In this document: in pieces, positions 1-7,691 of the stretch
Numbering within the stretch: position 1 is the first letter of the stretch
Layout: each line of letters opens with the position of its first letter
NCBI GenBank assembly: GCA_011321985.1
Contig: DROB01000283.1
Location: forward strand, 1 to 14,990
Source: Gammaproteobacteria bacterium
GTDB lineage: Bacteria; Pseudomonadota; Gammaproteobacteria; SZUA-229
DNA length: 14,990 nt
Direction: 5' to 3'
Notes under the pieces: generated by a model
Told to the model about the DNA's origin: nothing
Database searches by the model: none
The model's input: the letters and a program-made list of their open reading frames with translations, nothing else
Program-made: the position numbers and the translations under genes

Positions 1-1
1 A

Positions 2-340
2 ACCGTTCTGGTCGGTGGTAAACGTACACTGAAGATCGGTGACCTGATGGGAACTGTGGTTATCCCGTTCAAGAAACTTGATACCGAAGAAGCCATCGAG
101 GAACTGGTAGAGCTGGCTGAAGAGATGATCGATTTCTGGGCTGAGAATGGCCTTGAGCACGAACGTACAGGTGAGATGATCGAGCGTATCGGTCTGGTTA
201 ACTACCTGGAAGGTATCGGTCTTGAAGTTGATCCGAACATGGTCGGCAGTCCTCATCAAAGCTCTTACATCCGTATGGATGGTTGGGACGAAGAAGCTGA
301 GAAGTGGTTTGAGCGTAAAGCGGAAGCCGCCAGCGCATAA
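2..340 (+). CDS. dsrA: DsrA, reverse dissimilatory sulfite reductase alpha subunit (3' part only)
   Basis: The first 112 codons visible in frame 2 are the C-terminal part of DsrA; the 5' end lies left of the window. The ATG at 47 is an internal Met, because the frame stays open to the window edge and reads TVLVGGKRTLKIGDLMGTVV, a stretch typical of the DsrA C-terminal region. The end of the protein (GSPHQSSYIRMDGWDEE) is also typical of the family. DsrA with DsrB forms the cytoplasmic alpha2beta2 siroheme enzyme that in sulfur oxidisers runs from DsrC-bound sulfur to sulfite. The siroheme-binding Cys motifs and the ferredoxin domain are not in this fragment. It is the first gene of the co-directional run and is followed by an 86-bp gap with a hairpin before dsrB. 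The identification rests on similarity recalled from the family plus the dsrB neighbour. Confidence 0.93.
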   Translation, partial: TVLVGGKRTLKIGDLMGTVVIPFKKLDTEEAIEELVELAEEMIDFWAENGLEHERTGEMIERIGLVNYLEGIGLEVDPNMVGSPHQSSYIRMDGWDEEAEKWFERKAEAASA

Positions 341-360
341 CACGCTGTAATCTGATAACT

Positions 361-394
361 GAGGGGGCTCATGATTATTTATGAAAGCCCCCTT
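361..394 (+). other. Hairpin in the dsrA-dsrB intergenic gap
   Basis: A GC-rich stem pairs 362-368 (AGGGGGC) with 387-393 (GCCCCCT), with a G:T pair possible at 361/394. Beyond a two-A bulge (385-386) the stem continues as TCAT (369-372) with ATGA (381-384), leaving an 8-nt loop. No continuous T-run follows, so it looks less like a classic rho-independent terminator than a structured mRNA spacer that could stabilise or process the transcript between the two subunit genes. The role is inferred. Confidence 0.55.
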
Positions 395-426
395 CTAACA
401 AATATTGAATTTTTGAGGAATAAAAA

Positions 427-1500
427 ATGAGTGATAAACCTCGTTCTCCTATCGAATCCGGTTGTCCTGATGGCTTCCAGTACATGCATCCTGTCATGCG
501 TAAAAACTATGGTGCATGGAAATTCCATGAGCACCCTCAGCCGGGCGTACTGCGCCACGTAGGTTACAGTGGTGATGAGATCTGGACCGTGCGTGTAGGC
601 ACACAGCGTATCCTTGACGTGTTTTCACTGCGTGAATTATGTGATATCGGTGATGAATTCGCTGATGGCTACATCCACTTCACTATCCGCAGCAACGTCG
701 AATACATGGTTTCTGACCCGGCGAAAGTTCAGCCATTAATCGAAGCGATTACGGCCAAAGGTTACATCGTCGGTGGTACCAAAAACTCTGTTACAATGCT
801 CTCACACACACAGGGCTGGTTGCACTGTGATATTCCTGGCACTGATGCATCAGGTGTTGTGAAATCTATGATGGATGAGTTGATCGACGAGTTCCGTAAC
901 TGCAACATGCCTAACCGTGTTCATATCACGACCTCATGCTGTCAGATCAACTGTGGTGGTCAGGGCGACATCGCTATCAACGTCCAACACACCAAACCAC
1001 CCAAGATCAATCATGATCTGGTGTCTAACGTCTGCGAACGTCCTTCTGTTGTTGCTCGTTGCCCTGTTGCTGCGATTCGTCCTGCCATGGTCAACGGCAA
1101 ACCTTCATTAGAAGTCGATGAGAAGAAATGCATCTGTTGTGGTGCCTGTTTCCCTCCTTGTCCTCCGATGCAGATCAACGATGCCGAGCACTCTAAACTG
1201 GCTGTATGGGTTGGTGGTAACCACTCTAATGCACGTAGCAAACCGACTTTCCAGAAACTGGTTGCTGCGGGTATCCCCAACAACCCACCACGCTGGCCTG
1301 AAGCGACTGCTATCGTGAAGAACATCCTGAAAGCATATAAAGATGATGCTAAAGACTGGGAACGCATCAATGACTGGATCGAACGTATCGGCTGGCCTCG
1401 TTTCTTCGAAGTGACCAACCTGCCTTTCACCAAGTATCATATCGATAACTGGCGTGGCGCTCGTAACAGTCTGAATGCTTCGACACACATCCGTTTCTAG
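427..1500 (+). CDS. dsrB: DsrB, reverse dissimilatory sulfite reductase beta subunit
   Basis: Complete 357-residue DsrB, the beta subunit of the cytoplasmic siroheme sulfite reductase that here oxidises DsrC-bound sulfur to sulfite. The ligand set of the siroheme-coupled [4Fe-4S] cluster is visible: Cys134, then Cys171-Cys172 and Cys176, with the C-X36-CC-X3-C spacing of characterised DsrB proteins. A ferredoxin-like insert carries a second cluster motif, Cys235, Cys238, Cys241 and Cys245 followed by Pro (C-X2-C-X2-C-X3-CP), with an extra Cys237 between them. Length and the C-terminal THIRF are normal for the family. The ATG is preceded by a strong ribosome-binding site, TGAGGAA at 414-420, so the start is secure. 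The stop is 12 bp before dsrE. The oxidative direction is inferred from the linked dsrEFH and dsrL, not from this protein alone. Confidence 0.97.
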   Translation: MSDKPRSPIESGCPDGFQYMHPVMRKNYGAWKFHEHPQPGVLRHVGYSGDEIWTVRVGTQRILDVFSLRELCDIGDEFADGYIHFTIRSNVEYMVSDPAKVQPLIEAITAKGYIVGGTKNSVTMLSHTQGWLHCDIPGTDASGVVKSMMDELIDEFRNCNMPNRVHITTSCCQINCGGQGDIAINVQHTKPPKINHDLVSNVCERPSVVARCPVAAIRPAMVNGKPSLEVDEKKCICCGACFPPCPPMQINDAEHSKLAVWVGGNHSNARSKPTFQKLVAAGIPNNPPRWPEATAIVKNILKAYKDDAKDWERINDWIERIGWPRFFEVTNLPFTKYHIDNWRGARNSLNASTHIRF

Positions 1501-1512
1501 ATAGGTGCCATT

Positions 1513-1905
1513 GTGAAATTTAGTATTCAAATTAATGAAGGCCCTTATCAGCATCAGGCATCTGATACCGCGTATCAGTTTGCCAGGGCTGCTCTGGCTG
1601 CCGGACATGAGATCTTTCGTGTTTTCTTCTATCACGACGGCGTGAACAATGCGACTAAACTTGCGGTTCCGCCACAGGATGATCGCGACATTCCAAAACT
1701 CTGGTCTGAACTGTCAAAAGAAAACGATCTGGACCTGGTCGTCTGTATTGCTGCTGCACAACGTCGCGGCATGATGGATGTCGATGAAGCAAAACGTCAG
1801 GGTTTTGAAGATAACAACCTGAACGAAGGCTTCCGTATCTCTGGTCTTGGTCAGCTGATCGAAGCTGGCATCGAATCAGATCGTTTAGTTGTCTTTGGAG
1901 CATAG
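1513..1905 (+). CDS. dsrE: DsrE, sulfurtransferase subunit of DsrEFH
   Basis: 130-residue DsrE (TusD-like), the catalytic subunit of the cytoplasmic DsrE2F2H2 complex, which carries persulfide sulfur on its way to DsrC. The active-site cysteine is Cys78 in DLVVCIAAAQRRG, at the same number as in the A. vinosum protein; it is the only Cys in the chain. The start is GTG with a modest AGGTG at 1503-1507. An upstream ATG is excluded because the dsrB stop lies just 12 bp away. The next gene dsrF starts 10 bp downstream, consistent with translational coupling in a dsrE-dsrF-dsrH unit. DsrEFH is characteristic of sulfur oxidisers and absent from classical sulfate reducers, so it is the strongest evidence here for the oxidative direction. 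Confidence 0.96.
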   Translation: MKFSIQINEGPYQHQASDTAYQFARAALAAGHEIFRVFFYHDGVNNATKLAVPPQDDRDIPKLWSELSKENDLDLVVCIAAAQRRGMMDVDEAKRQGFEDNNLNEGFRISGLGQLIEAGIESDRLVVFGA

Positions 1906-1915
1906 GAGATAAATC

Positions 1916-2320
1916 ATGGCAGTTAAAAAATTCATGTACGTCAACCGCAAAGCTCCTTACGGCACGATCTATGCCCTGGAATCTTTAGAGGTTGTTTTAA
2001 TCGGTGCTGCATTTGACCAGGACGTTAGCCTCGCATTCATCGGTGACGGTGTTTACGAACTGACCAAAGGTCAGAAGACAGAGGCGATTGGTCAGAAAAA
2101 CTTCTCACCGACCTACTCTGCTCTGGGCGATTACGATGTAAACAAGATTTATGTCGAGAAAGAATCACTGGAAGAACGCGGTTTAACACTGGATGATCTT
2201 CAACACCTGGTCTGGGAAGATGAAGATGAAGACTGGGCTGAAAAAGACTCTATCCGTCTGGTAAGCCGCTCCGAGTTAGCCGATGTTATGGCTGAACAAG
2301 ATATCTGTCTAAGTTTCTAG
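1916..2320 (+). CDS. dsrF: DsrF, non-catalytic subunit of DsrEFH
   Basis: 134-residue DsrF (TusC-like) subunit of the DsrEFH hexamer. It has the DsrE/F-fold start (KKFMYVNRKAPYGTIYALES) and the family segment AFIGDGVYELTKGQ around residues 40-53. A very acidic stretch (WEDEDEDW) lies at 100-107. The only cysteine, Cys131, is in the last residues (DICLSF), so there is no active-site Cys of the DsrE or DsrH type, in line with a structural role in the complex. The ribosome-binding site AGGAG at 1904-1908 overlaps the dsrE stop codon, and dsrH follows after 10 bp with the same arrangement. The call is secure from sequence and position between dsrE and dsrH. Confidence 0.95.
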   Translation: MAVKKFMYVNRKAPYGTIYALESLEVVLIGAAFDQDVSLAFIGDGVYELTKGQKTEAIGQKNFSPTYSALGDYDVNKIYVEKESLEERGLTLDDLQHLVWEDEDEDWAEKDSIRLVSRSELADVMAEQDICLSF

Positions 2321-2330
2321 GAGATTACAA

Positions 2331-2633
2331 ATGACTCTATTACACACGGTAAACAAATCTCCATTCGAATCCATGTCATTCGACACCTGCCTTGGTTATG
2401 CAAAAGACGGCTCTACTGTCCTGCTGATCGAAGATGGTGTGTACGCTGCGACCACTGGTAACAGTGCAGCGGACAAAATCAAAAATGCCAGCGGTGTTAC
2501 ATTCGCTGTGCTCGGCCCCGACCTTCAGGCTCGTGGCCTGGAAAACAAACTGGCTGATGGTATCAAAGTCGTTGATTACGAAGGCTTTGTTAATTTGGTA
2601 GCTGAGCACGACTCTGTTCAATCTTGGCTTTAA
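2331..2633 (+). CDS. dsrH: DsrH, sulfurtransferase subunit of DsrEFH
   Basis: 100-residue DsrH (TusB-like), third subunit of the cytoplasmic DsrEFH complex. It begins MTLLHTVNKSPFES and carries the conserved Cys20 (FDTCLGYA), the residue implicated with DsrE Cys78 in interaction with, and sulfur transfer to, DsrC. The motif LLIEDGVYAA at about 31-40 and the C-terminal SVQSWL are typical of the TusB/DsrH family. The ribosome-binding site AGGAG at 2319-2323 overlaps the dsrF stop. A 40-bp AT-rich gap separates it from dsrC, longer than the other gaps in this block and the place where a separate dsrC promoter could sit. Confidence 0.95.
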   Translation: MTLLHTVNKSPFESMSFDTCLGYAKDGSTVLLIEDGVYAATTGNSAADKIKNASGVTFAVLGPDLQARGLENKLADGIKVVDYEGFVNLVAEHDSVQSWL

Positions 2634-2673
2634 TTTATTTTTTTAATATTACGCTCACTACGAGGAAATCAAC
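2634..2673 (+). promoter_or_regulatory. Possible internal promoter / leader of dsrC
   Basis: The dsrH-dsrC gap is AT-rich, with TAATAT at 2644-2649 matching 4 of 6 positions of the sigma70 -10 box, and a good ribosome-binding site GAGGAA at 2662-2667. No convincing -35 box lies 16-18 bp upstream. A secondary promoter for dsrC is described in A. vinosum; whether one exists here is inference from that precedent and the AT-rich gap. Confidence 0.25.
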
Positions 2674-3009
2674 ATGTCATCAATCGAAGTAAACGGCAAG
2701 CAATTTGAAGTCGACGAAGAAGGTTACTTAGCTAACTTAAACGAATGGGAGCCAGCTGTAGGTGAAGCAATGGCTGCTGCTGAAGACCAAACTTTAACAG
2801 ACGAGCACTGGGACATCATCAACTTCCTGCGCGAGTACTACGAAGAATACCAGATCGCTCCTGCTGTACGCGTACTGACCAAAGCTGTCGGTAAACGCCT
2901 GGGCAAAGAGAAAGGCAACAGCAAGTACCTTTACGAGCTGTTCCCATACGGTCCTGGTAAGCAGGCATGTAAATATGCTGGTCTTCCAAAGCCAACAGGC
3001 TGTGTATAG
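2674..3009 (+). CDS. dsrC: DsrC, sulfur carrier protein
   Basis: 111-residue DsrC (TusE family), the small soluble protein that presents sulfur to DsrAB. The flexible C-terminal arm is intact: Cys99 and the penultimate Cys110, ten residues apart, in ACKYAGLPKPTGCV. This two-cysteine arm separates true DsrC from single-Cys TusE proteins and allows the trisulfide/disulfide chemistry with DsrAB and DsrMKJOP. Other family segments are NEWEPAVGEAMA (about 23-34) and the helix-turn-helix-like LREYYEEYQIAPAVRVLTK (52-70). The start is fixed by GAGGAA at 2662-2667. Codon choice looks strongly biased (for example CTG Leu, CGC/CGT Arg, GAA Glu), as expected for an abundant protein. A long hairpin follows the gene, fitting a separately accumulated dsrC message. 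Confidence 0.97.
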   Translation: MSSIEVNGKQFEVDEEGYLANLNEWEPAVGEAMAAAEDQTLTDEHWDIINFLREYYEEYQIAPAVRVLTKAVGKRLGKEKGNSKYLYELFPYGPGKQACKYAGLPKPTGCV

Positions 3010-3074
3010 TTTTAGACCCGGGTTTATACGACCCTGATCCTGAATTATATAAAAGCTGCGGGGGTTAGCCCTCG

Positions 3075-3128
3075 CAACTTTAAATAAGGCGCATTATTGT
3101 TTACATCGATGCGCTTTATTTAAAGTTG
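3075..3128 (+). terminator. Long hairpin after dsrC (attenuator or mRNA 3'-end structure)
   Basis: A 20-bp stem pairs 3075-3094 with 3109-3128 around a 14-nt loop. The arms start CAACTTTAAATAAGG and end CTTTATTTAAAGTTG, and the only imperfection is one G:T pair (3088/3115). It begins 66 bp after the dsrC stop. No T-run follows the right arm, so full rho-independent termination is uncertain. A role as partial terminator, or as a barrier to 3' exonucleases that raises dsrC over dsrM, is an inference. The A/T block TTTAAATAA inside the arms is unlike typical GC-rich terminators. Confidence 0.6.
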
Positions 3129-3131
3129 GGT

Positions 3132-3197
3132 ATCGCAGGTCACTATCCATTCCTACGCTTGACAACGTATGCGTAGGAGCGGAGTTTATTCCGCGAT
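3132..3197 (+). repeat. Inverted pair of GTAG-type REP-like elements
   Basis: Reading + strand, 3173-3197 starts GTAGGAGCGGA and ends TCCGCGAT, with a GCGGA/TCCGC hairpin (3179-3183 with 3190-3194). The region 3132-3156 on the other strand also starts GTAGG and ends TGCGAT, and resembles a decayed copy facing the first. The junction forms TCCTACGC (3151-3158) with GCGTAGGA (3171-3178). A GTAG head, a hairpin and a CGCGAT tail are the layout of REP sequences and BIMEs linked to RAYT (TnpA_REP) enzymes. It is non-coding, in the dsrC-dsrM gap. Confidence 0.6.
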
Positions 3198-3275
3198 TGC
3201 CAGATAAAAAGTAATATTTATTAAGATTCACTTAACGAGACCCGGTCTACGAACCAGGTCCACGAGAAACAGGCA

Positions 3276-4037
3276 ATGAGCGCACTTAGTATTTTGTATG
3301 TCATACTTTTTTATGTGGCGATGATCACATTAGTGGCAGGCATCACCAACAAGGTATTGCAATACAAACGCGTGCCTGCACCGTTGAAGATTGCTGTTAC
3401 ACCTGCTCCTCTGACCAAAACCGGTGTCGTCTACCGATTCTTTACCGAAGTCGTCCTGTTTAACAGCCTGTTCCGGGCAACGAAATGGACATGGATTTTT
3501 GGTTTTATGTTTCACGCTTCGCTGTTACTGGCTTTTTTCCGACACCTGCGTTATGTGATCTCACCTGATAGCTTTATCTGGCCGCTGGTGAATAACATGG
3601 TGGTACAGAGTTTTGGTCATTATGCCGGTTTTGCCATGCTGGTCGGACTCGGTGGCCTGTTCGCCCGTCGTATTTTTGTTGACCGTGTTCGCTATATCTC
3701 ATCCGCCTCGGATTACCTGATGCTGCTGCTCATAATGGGCATCGCCTTCTCCGGCTTGATGATGTCCTACGTCTCACACACTGACATCGTTCAGTTAAAA
3801 GCATTCGTCATGGGGCTGTTCCTGTTTGACTGGCAGAACCTGCCATCTGATACCGTGTTACTGGTACACCTGACCATGGTTCTGTTTTTAGCGATGATTT
3901 TTCCAGTCAGTAAATTATTGCACGCACCGGGGTTATTCATGTCACCCACCCGTTATCAGATCGATAACCCGCGTGAGAAACGTCACCTGTCTCCATGGGG
4001 TGCTGAACTCGAAGCCAAAGATGGCCGTAACGCTTAA
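3276..4037 (+). CDS. dsrM: DsrM, b-type cytochrome membrane subunit of DsrMKJOP
   Basis: 253-residue integral membrane protein of the NarI-like DsrM family, the quinone-side b-type cytochrome of the DsrMKJOP complex. Hydrophobic segments are visible at roughly 3-24, 71-88, 108-130, 146-166, 176-184 (short) and 192-214. Candidate heme ligands lie in FMFHASLLLAFFRHLRY (His80, His90), QSFGHYAG (His115), LVHLTM (His198) and KLLHAPG (His216). Which of them bind heme cannot be told from sequence. The soluble C-terminal tail is short. The ribosome-binding site before the ATG is weak (GAGAAACAGG), and the gene follows a 266-bp structured gap, suggesting lower expression than dsrC. dsrK follows after 36 bp, its expected membrane-complex partner. 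Confidence 0.95.
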   Translation: MSALSILYVILFYVAMITLVAGITNKVLQYKRVPAPLKIAVTPAPLTKTGVVYRFFTEVVLFNSLFRATKWTWIFGFMFHASLLLAFFRHLRYVISPDSFIWPLVNNMVVQSFGHYAGFAMLVGLGGLFARRIFVDRVRYISSASDYLMLLLIMGIAFSGLMMSYVSHTDIVQLKAFVMGLFLFDWQNLPSDTVLLVHLTMVLFLAMIFPVSKLLHAPGLFMSPTRYQIDNPREKRHLSPWGAELEAKDGRNA

Positions 4038-4073
4038 CCTATTGCTGGAAATAACTGCTAACTGAGAATAATA

Positions 4074-5618
4074 ATGGCTGATTACGAAATACCAGAAACG
4101 CACGAATTCCCCATCATTCCATCCATCATGGAAGGAGCAATGGCGCATAGCACTCCATTTGTTGCCGGTGAAGAATTCCAGTCAGACATGGGCTTTCCTT
4201 TCACTGAAGAGACCGGGCAACTGATCGATGGCTGGAAAGAAAAGTTCCTCGAGCTGATGAAAGAAAAACTCAGTAAATACCGTTCGCTACAGGTATTTAT
4301 GGACATCTGCGTCAAATGCGGTGCCTGTACAGATAAATGCCATTATTTCATCGGCACATCTGATCCCAAAAACATGCCTGTAGCACGTCAGGATCTATTG
4401 CGTAAGGTCTATCGTCGTTACTTTACCTTCGCTGGCAAATACTTCCCTAAACTGGTTGGTGCTATCGACCTGACAGAAGACGTTATCAAAGATATGTACA
4501 GCTACTATCACCAGTGCTCTGAGTGTCGTCGCTGTGCCGTGTTCTGTCCATTCGGTATCGATACTGCCGAGGTCACCATGGCTGCACGTGACATGCTGGC
4601 GATGATCGGCATGGGTCAGAAATATTCCAACCAGATCATCCCGAAAGTACACAAGATCGGAAACAACCTCGGTCTGCCTGAACCTGCTCTGGTCGACACT
4701 CTGGAAGGCCTGGAAGAAGAAGTCGAAGAAGATATCGAAGTCAAAGTGCGCTTCCCGCTGGATGAGAAAGGAGCAGAAATTTTACTGGTCACCCCTTCTG
4801 CTGATTTCTTTGCAGAACCGCATATCGATGGTCTGATCGGCTATGCAAAAGTATTCCATGCGGCAGGTGTAACCTGGACCATGAGTTCTAAAGCATCAGA
4901 AGCAGCTAACTTCGGCCTGTTCATCGGTAATTACGAGCACATGCGCGAGATTTCATTACGCATCCGTGATGCAGCAAAAGACCTCGGTGTCAGACGTATT
5001 ATCTTCGGCGAGTGTGGTCACGCATGGCGCGTCGCATACAACCACCTGAACACCCTGGCTGGTCCATGGGATTTCCTCGATCAGAACTACCCTATCCCTC
5101 AGCACATCCTCGAATTTACCAAGGATTGCCTGGACCGCGATATCCTGAACATCGATAAGTCAGAAAATGATCATATGACACTGACCTTCCACGATTCATG
5201 TAACATCGCACGTGCATCACGTATCGGTGACACTCCGGGAAGCCAGTTCACTACACCACGTCAGGTTATCCAGGCGGTTTGTAACAACTATCACGACATG
5301 GCAGCAGATACTATACATGACGCAACTTTCTGCTGTGGTGGCGGTGGCGGCCTGTTGACAGACGACCTCATGGAGTTACGCATCAAAGGTGCGCAACCTC
5401 GTATGGAATCACTAAAAAATGTGGTTGCTGATCACGGTGTCACACACATGGCGGCTATCTGCGCCATCTGCAAATCCCAGTTTACAAAGGTTCTGCCTTA
5501 CTACGGCATGACCATGGATCAGATCGTCAGTGTCCACCAGTTAGTGAGTAACGCGATCATCCTGGAAGGACAGGGCGAGGAAGCAGGCGACAGCGATGAT
5601 GCTGATGAAGCCGCATAA
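4074..5618 (+). CDS. dsrK: DsrK, HdrD-like iron-sulfur catalytic subunit of DsrMKJOP
   Basis: 514-residue DsrK, the cytoplasmic membrane-attached subunit related to heterodisulfide reductase HdrD and thought to act on the DsrC disulfide/trisulfide. Two ferredoxin clusters are seen: Cys79, 82, 85, 89 (CVKCGACTDKC) and Cys148, 151, 154, 158 (CSECRRCAVFCP). The C-terminal half holds CCG-type elements for a catalytic cluster: Cys314 (FGECGHAWR), Cys376 (HDSCNIAR), Cys420-Cys421 followed by five Gly (FCCGGGGG), and Cys463/Cys466 (ICAICKSQF). The last ~20 residues are an acidic tail (GEEAGDSDDADEAA). Start ATG with GAGAA at 4064-4068. No membrane segment is visible, so anchoring is through DsrM. 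Confidence 0.96.
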   Translation: MADYEIPETHEFPIIPSIMEGAMAHSTPFVAGEEFQSDMGFPFTEETGQLIDGWKEKFLELMKEKLSKYRSLQVFMDICVKCGACTDKCHYFIGTSDPKNMPVARQDLLRKVYRRYFTFAGKYFPKLVGAIDLTEDVIKDMYSYYHQCSECRRCAVFCPFGIDTAEVTMAARDMLAMIGMGQKYSNQIIPKVHKIGNNLGLPEPALVDTLEGLEEEVEEDIEVKVRFPLDEKGAEILLVTPSADFFAEPHIDGLIGYAKVFHAAGVTWTMSSKASEAANFGLFIGNYEHMREISLRIRDAAKDLGVRRIIFGECGHAWRVAYNHLNTLAGPWDFLDQNYPIPQHILEFTKDCLDRDILNIDKSENDHMTLTFHDSCNIARASRIGDTPGSQFTTPRQVIQAVCNNYHDMAADTIHDATFCCGGGGGLLTDDLMELRIKGAQPRMESLKNVVADHGVTHMAAICAICKSQFTKVLPYYGMTMDQIVSVHQLVSNAIILEGQGEEAGDSDDADEAA

Positions 5619-5701
5619 CGAACTGAATTTTAGCTACAGATAACAATTATTATTGACATACACCGGGACGCTGTCTCTGGTAACGCAACAGGAGAGCTGG
5701 C

Positions 5702-7675
5702 ATGGCCACTTCGAAACAAGATATGCAAGACAATAAGTTAAACTACAGAAGATTTGAAGATGGTGATCACGTCGTCAAAAACTTCGGCGCAAAAATCTTT
5801 AATGAAGATAAAACCTACAAGTGCCCTACTTATGTTCATCGTACTCCACCGTGTCAGGGCAGCTGTCCATCAGGCGAAGATATCCGTGGCTACCTGGATA
5901 TCGTCCGTGGTATCGAGCTTCCTCCTGAAGGTGTGTCGATGCAGGAATATGCTTTCCGTCGCTCGACTGATGCCAACCCGTTCCCTTCCATGATGGGACG
6001 CGTCTGTCCTGCTCCCTGTGAGACTGGCTGTAACCGCAACAACGTAGAAGATTTTGTCGGCATCAACTCGGTCGAACAATACATCGGTGACACGGCTTTT
6101 AAAGAAGGTTTCAAATTTGATAACAGCGCTGAGATGACCGGCAAAAAAGTCGCCATCATCGGTGGTGGTCCTGCCGGTATGGCTGCGGCTTACCAGCTAC
6201 GCCGCAAAGGTATCGCTTCAACGATATTTGATGATCATGATGAGCTCGGCGGCATGATGCGTTACGGTATCCCCGGCTATCGTACCCCACGTGATTTCCT
6301 GAACAATGAATGTCAGCGTATCCTGGACATGGGCCACGTCGAAACACGTATGAATACCCGTGTCGGCCGTGATGTTAGTGTCGAAGAGATCGAGAAAGAA
6401 TTTGATGCAGTTCTATGGGCACTGGGTTGCTGGACAGGTCGCGGTGTTCCACTGGAAGGCTGGGACGAAACACCGAACTGTGTATCTGCCGTTAAATTCC
6501 TCGAACAGTTCAACAAAGGCGAGATGAAGTACACAGGTAAAAAAGTACTGTGTATCGGTGGTGGTGATACCTCTATCGATGTGGTCTCTGTTTCACGCCG
6601 CATCGGCACACTGGCTGATTACAACGAGAAACCAGAGACAGTGGTCAACGGTGAGATATCACATGCTGATCACGACTCATCTAAAAATATTCCCTGCGAT
6701 CAGGTAACATTGACCGCACTGTTCAAGAAAGAAGAGATGACAGCGGCGCAACACGAAGTCGAAGATGCCACTATCGAAGGCGTTAACATCATGAACGAAG
6801 TGATGCCGGTCGAGATCATCCGTGATGCAGATGGCCGTGCTACCGGCATGAAGTTTGTTGACTCTACCTGGGAGAACAATGCACCGGTTGCTGTCGAAGG
6901 CGGCAAAGAATACACCGTCGAAGCTGACATCATCGTCGCGGCGATCGGTCAGGGCGGTAATCTTGAAGGCCTCGAAGATTTTAATAATGGTCGAAACCTG
7001 ATGGATGCCGACAGCGTTTTCCGTGTACCCGGCAAAGAGAATCATTTTGTCTGTGGTGATATCGTTCGCCCACACCTGTTAACCACTGCTATCGGTCAGG
7101 CATACATCGTTTCTGAAACCATCGAAGGTCACTTCAACAACGCTGAGATCAAGAAACGTCCCAAAGTTGATGTCCACCATTTTGACCTTCCCCATAAACT
7201 GGTCGAAGCCGGTCTGAATGTTGATGAGTACGATGCGGACGAACATAAAGAAGATGGCCAGCGCGGCACCAATACTGCCAGTTACGCGATCCACAACTAC
7301 GAAGACCGTTCCGAACAGGAGATCATCACTGCTGATGAACTGTTCCTGGGCCACTTCGAGTACGAAGAACGCAATCTACGCGACACCGATGTGCCCTCTT
7401 CTGATGAAGTATTAGGCCACTTTGCCGAACGCCAGATCAGTCTGGAAGAAGAAAAAGCGGTGGCAGAAGCGGGTCGTTGCATGAGCTGCGGCATGTGCTT
7501 CGAGTGTGACAACTGTGTTATCTACTGTCCTCAGGATGCGGTCTTCCGGGTGAAGAAAGACAGCAAAACCTTAGGCCGTTACGTAGATACCGACTACACC
7601 AAGTGCATCGGTTGCCACATCTGTTCGGATGTATGTCCTACAGGCTACATAGACATGGCGCTAGGTGTCTCATAA
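5702..7675 (+). CDS. dsrL: DsrL, NAD(P)H:acceptor oxidoreductase partner of rDsrAB
   Basis: 657-residue cytoplasmic iron-sulfur flavoprotein of the glutamate-synthase small-subunit type. In sulfur oxidisers DsrL takes electrons from DsrAB and reduces NAD+. Order of parts: N-terminal Fe-S region with Cys41, 51, 55, 102, 106, 110 (VCPAPCETGC); FAD dinucleotide fold, IIGGGPAGMAAA at 152-163; a second fold for NAD(P), CIGGGDTSID at 284-293; FAD-site return VCGDIV at 450-455; a linker; and a C-terminal two-cluster ferredoxin domain with Cys593, 596, 599, 602, 605, 609 then Cys635, 638, 641, 645 (each ending CP). The linker plus ferredoxin extension separates DsrL from ordinary GltD. The ribosome-binding site AGGAG at 5690-5694 is good. 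The 83-bp gap before it contains TTGACA (5653-5658) but no matching -10 box. Confidence 0.96.
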   Translation: MATSKQDMQDNKLNYRRFEDGDHVVKNFGAKIFNEDKTYKCPTYVHRTPPCQGSCPSGEDIRGYLDIVRGIELPPEGVSMQEYAFRRSTDANPFPSMMGRVCPAPCETGCNRNNVEDFVGINSVEQYIGDTAFKEGFKFDNSAEMTGKKVAIIGGGPAGMAAAYQLRRKGIASTIFDDHDELGGMMRYGIPGYRTPRDFLNNECQRILDMGHVETRMNTRVGRDVSVEEIEKEFDAVLWALGCWTGRGVPLEGWDETPNCVSAVKFLEQFNKGEMKYTGKKVLCIGGGDTSIDVVSVSRRIGTLADYNEKPETVVNGEISHADHDSSKNIPCDQVTLTALFKKEEMTAAQHEVEDATIEGVNIMNEVMPVEIIRDADGRATGMKFVDSTWENNAPVAVEGGKEYTVEADIIVAAIGQGGNLEGLEDFNNGRNLMDADSVFRVPGKENHFVCGDIVRPHLLTTAIGQAYIVSETIEGHFNNAEIKKRPKVDVHHFDLPHKLVEAGLNVDEYDADEHKEDGQRGTNTASYAIHNYEDRSEQEIITADELFLGHFEYEERNLRDTDVPSSDEVLGHFAERQISLEEEKAVAEAGRCMSCGMCFECDNCVIYCPQDAVFRVKKDSKTLGRYVDTDYTKCIGCHICSDVCPTGYIDMALGVS

Positions 7676-7691
7676 AGACCCGTCAATCTGA

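Noticed and set aside
47..340. ATG at 47 as the start of a separate 97-residue gene
   Set aside because: The frame is open to the left edge and the codons before 47 encode continuous DsrA sequence, so the Met is internal.
1011..1635. Open frames on the - strand opposite dsrB and dsrE (140 and 175 codons)
   Set aside because: They overlap conserved coding sequence completely, overlap each other in different frames, and give Ser/Arg- or Thr/Arg-rich, non-protein-like translations.
3159..3188. TTGACA in the dsrC-dsrM gap as a promoter for dsrMK
   Set aside because: No -10 match at suitable spacing (GAGTTT/AGTTTA); the hexamer overlaps the loop between the inverted REP-like elements.
3076..3197. 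CRISPR array or phage attachment site in the dsrC-dsrM gap
   Set aside because: The repeats are inverted, not direct and regularly spaced, and no cas, integrase or tRNA gene is present; hairpin and REP-like structure explain them.
5653..5684. TTGACA upstream of dsrL as a -35 box of an internal promoter
   Set aside because: The hexamer is perfect, but the bases 16-18 bp downstream (CTCTGG, TCTGGT region) do not resemble a -10 box; the nearest candidate GGTAAC needs 20 bp spacing.
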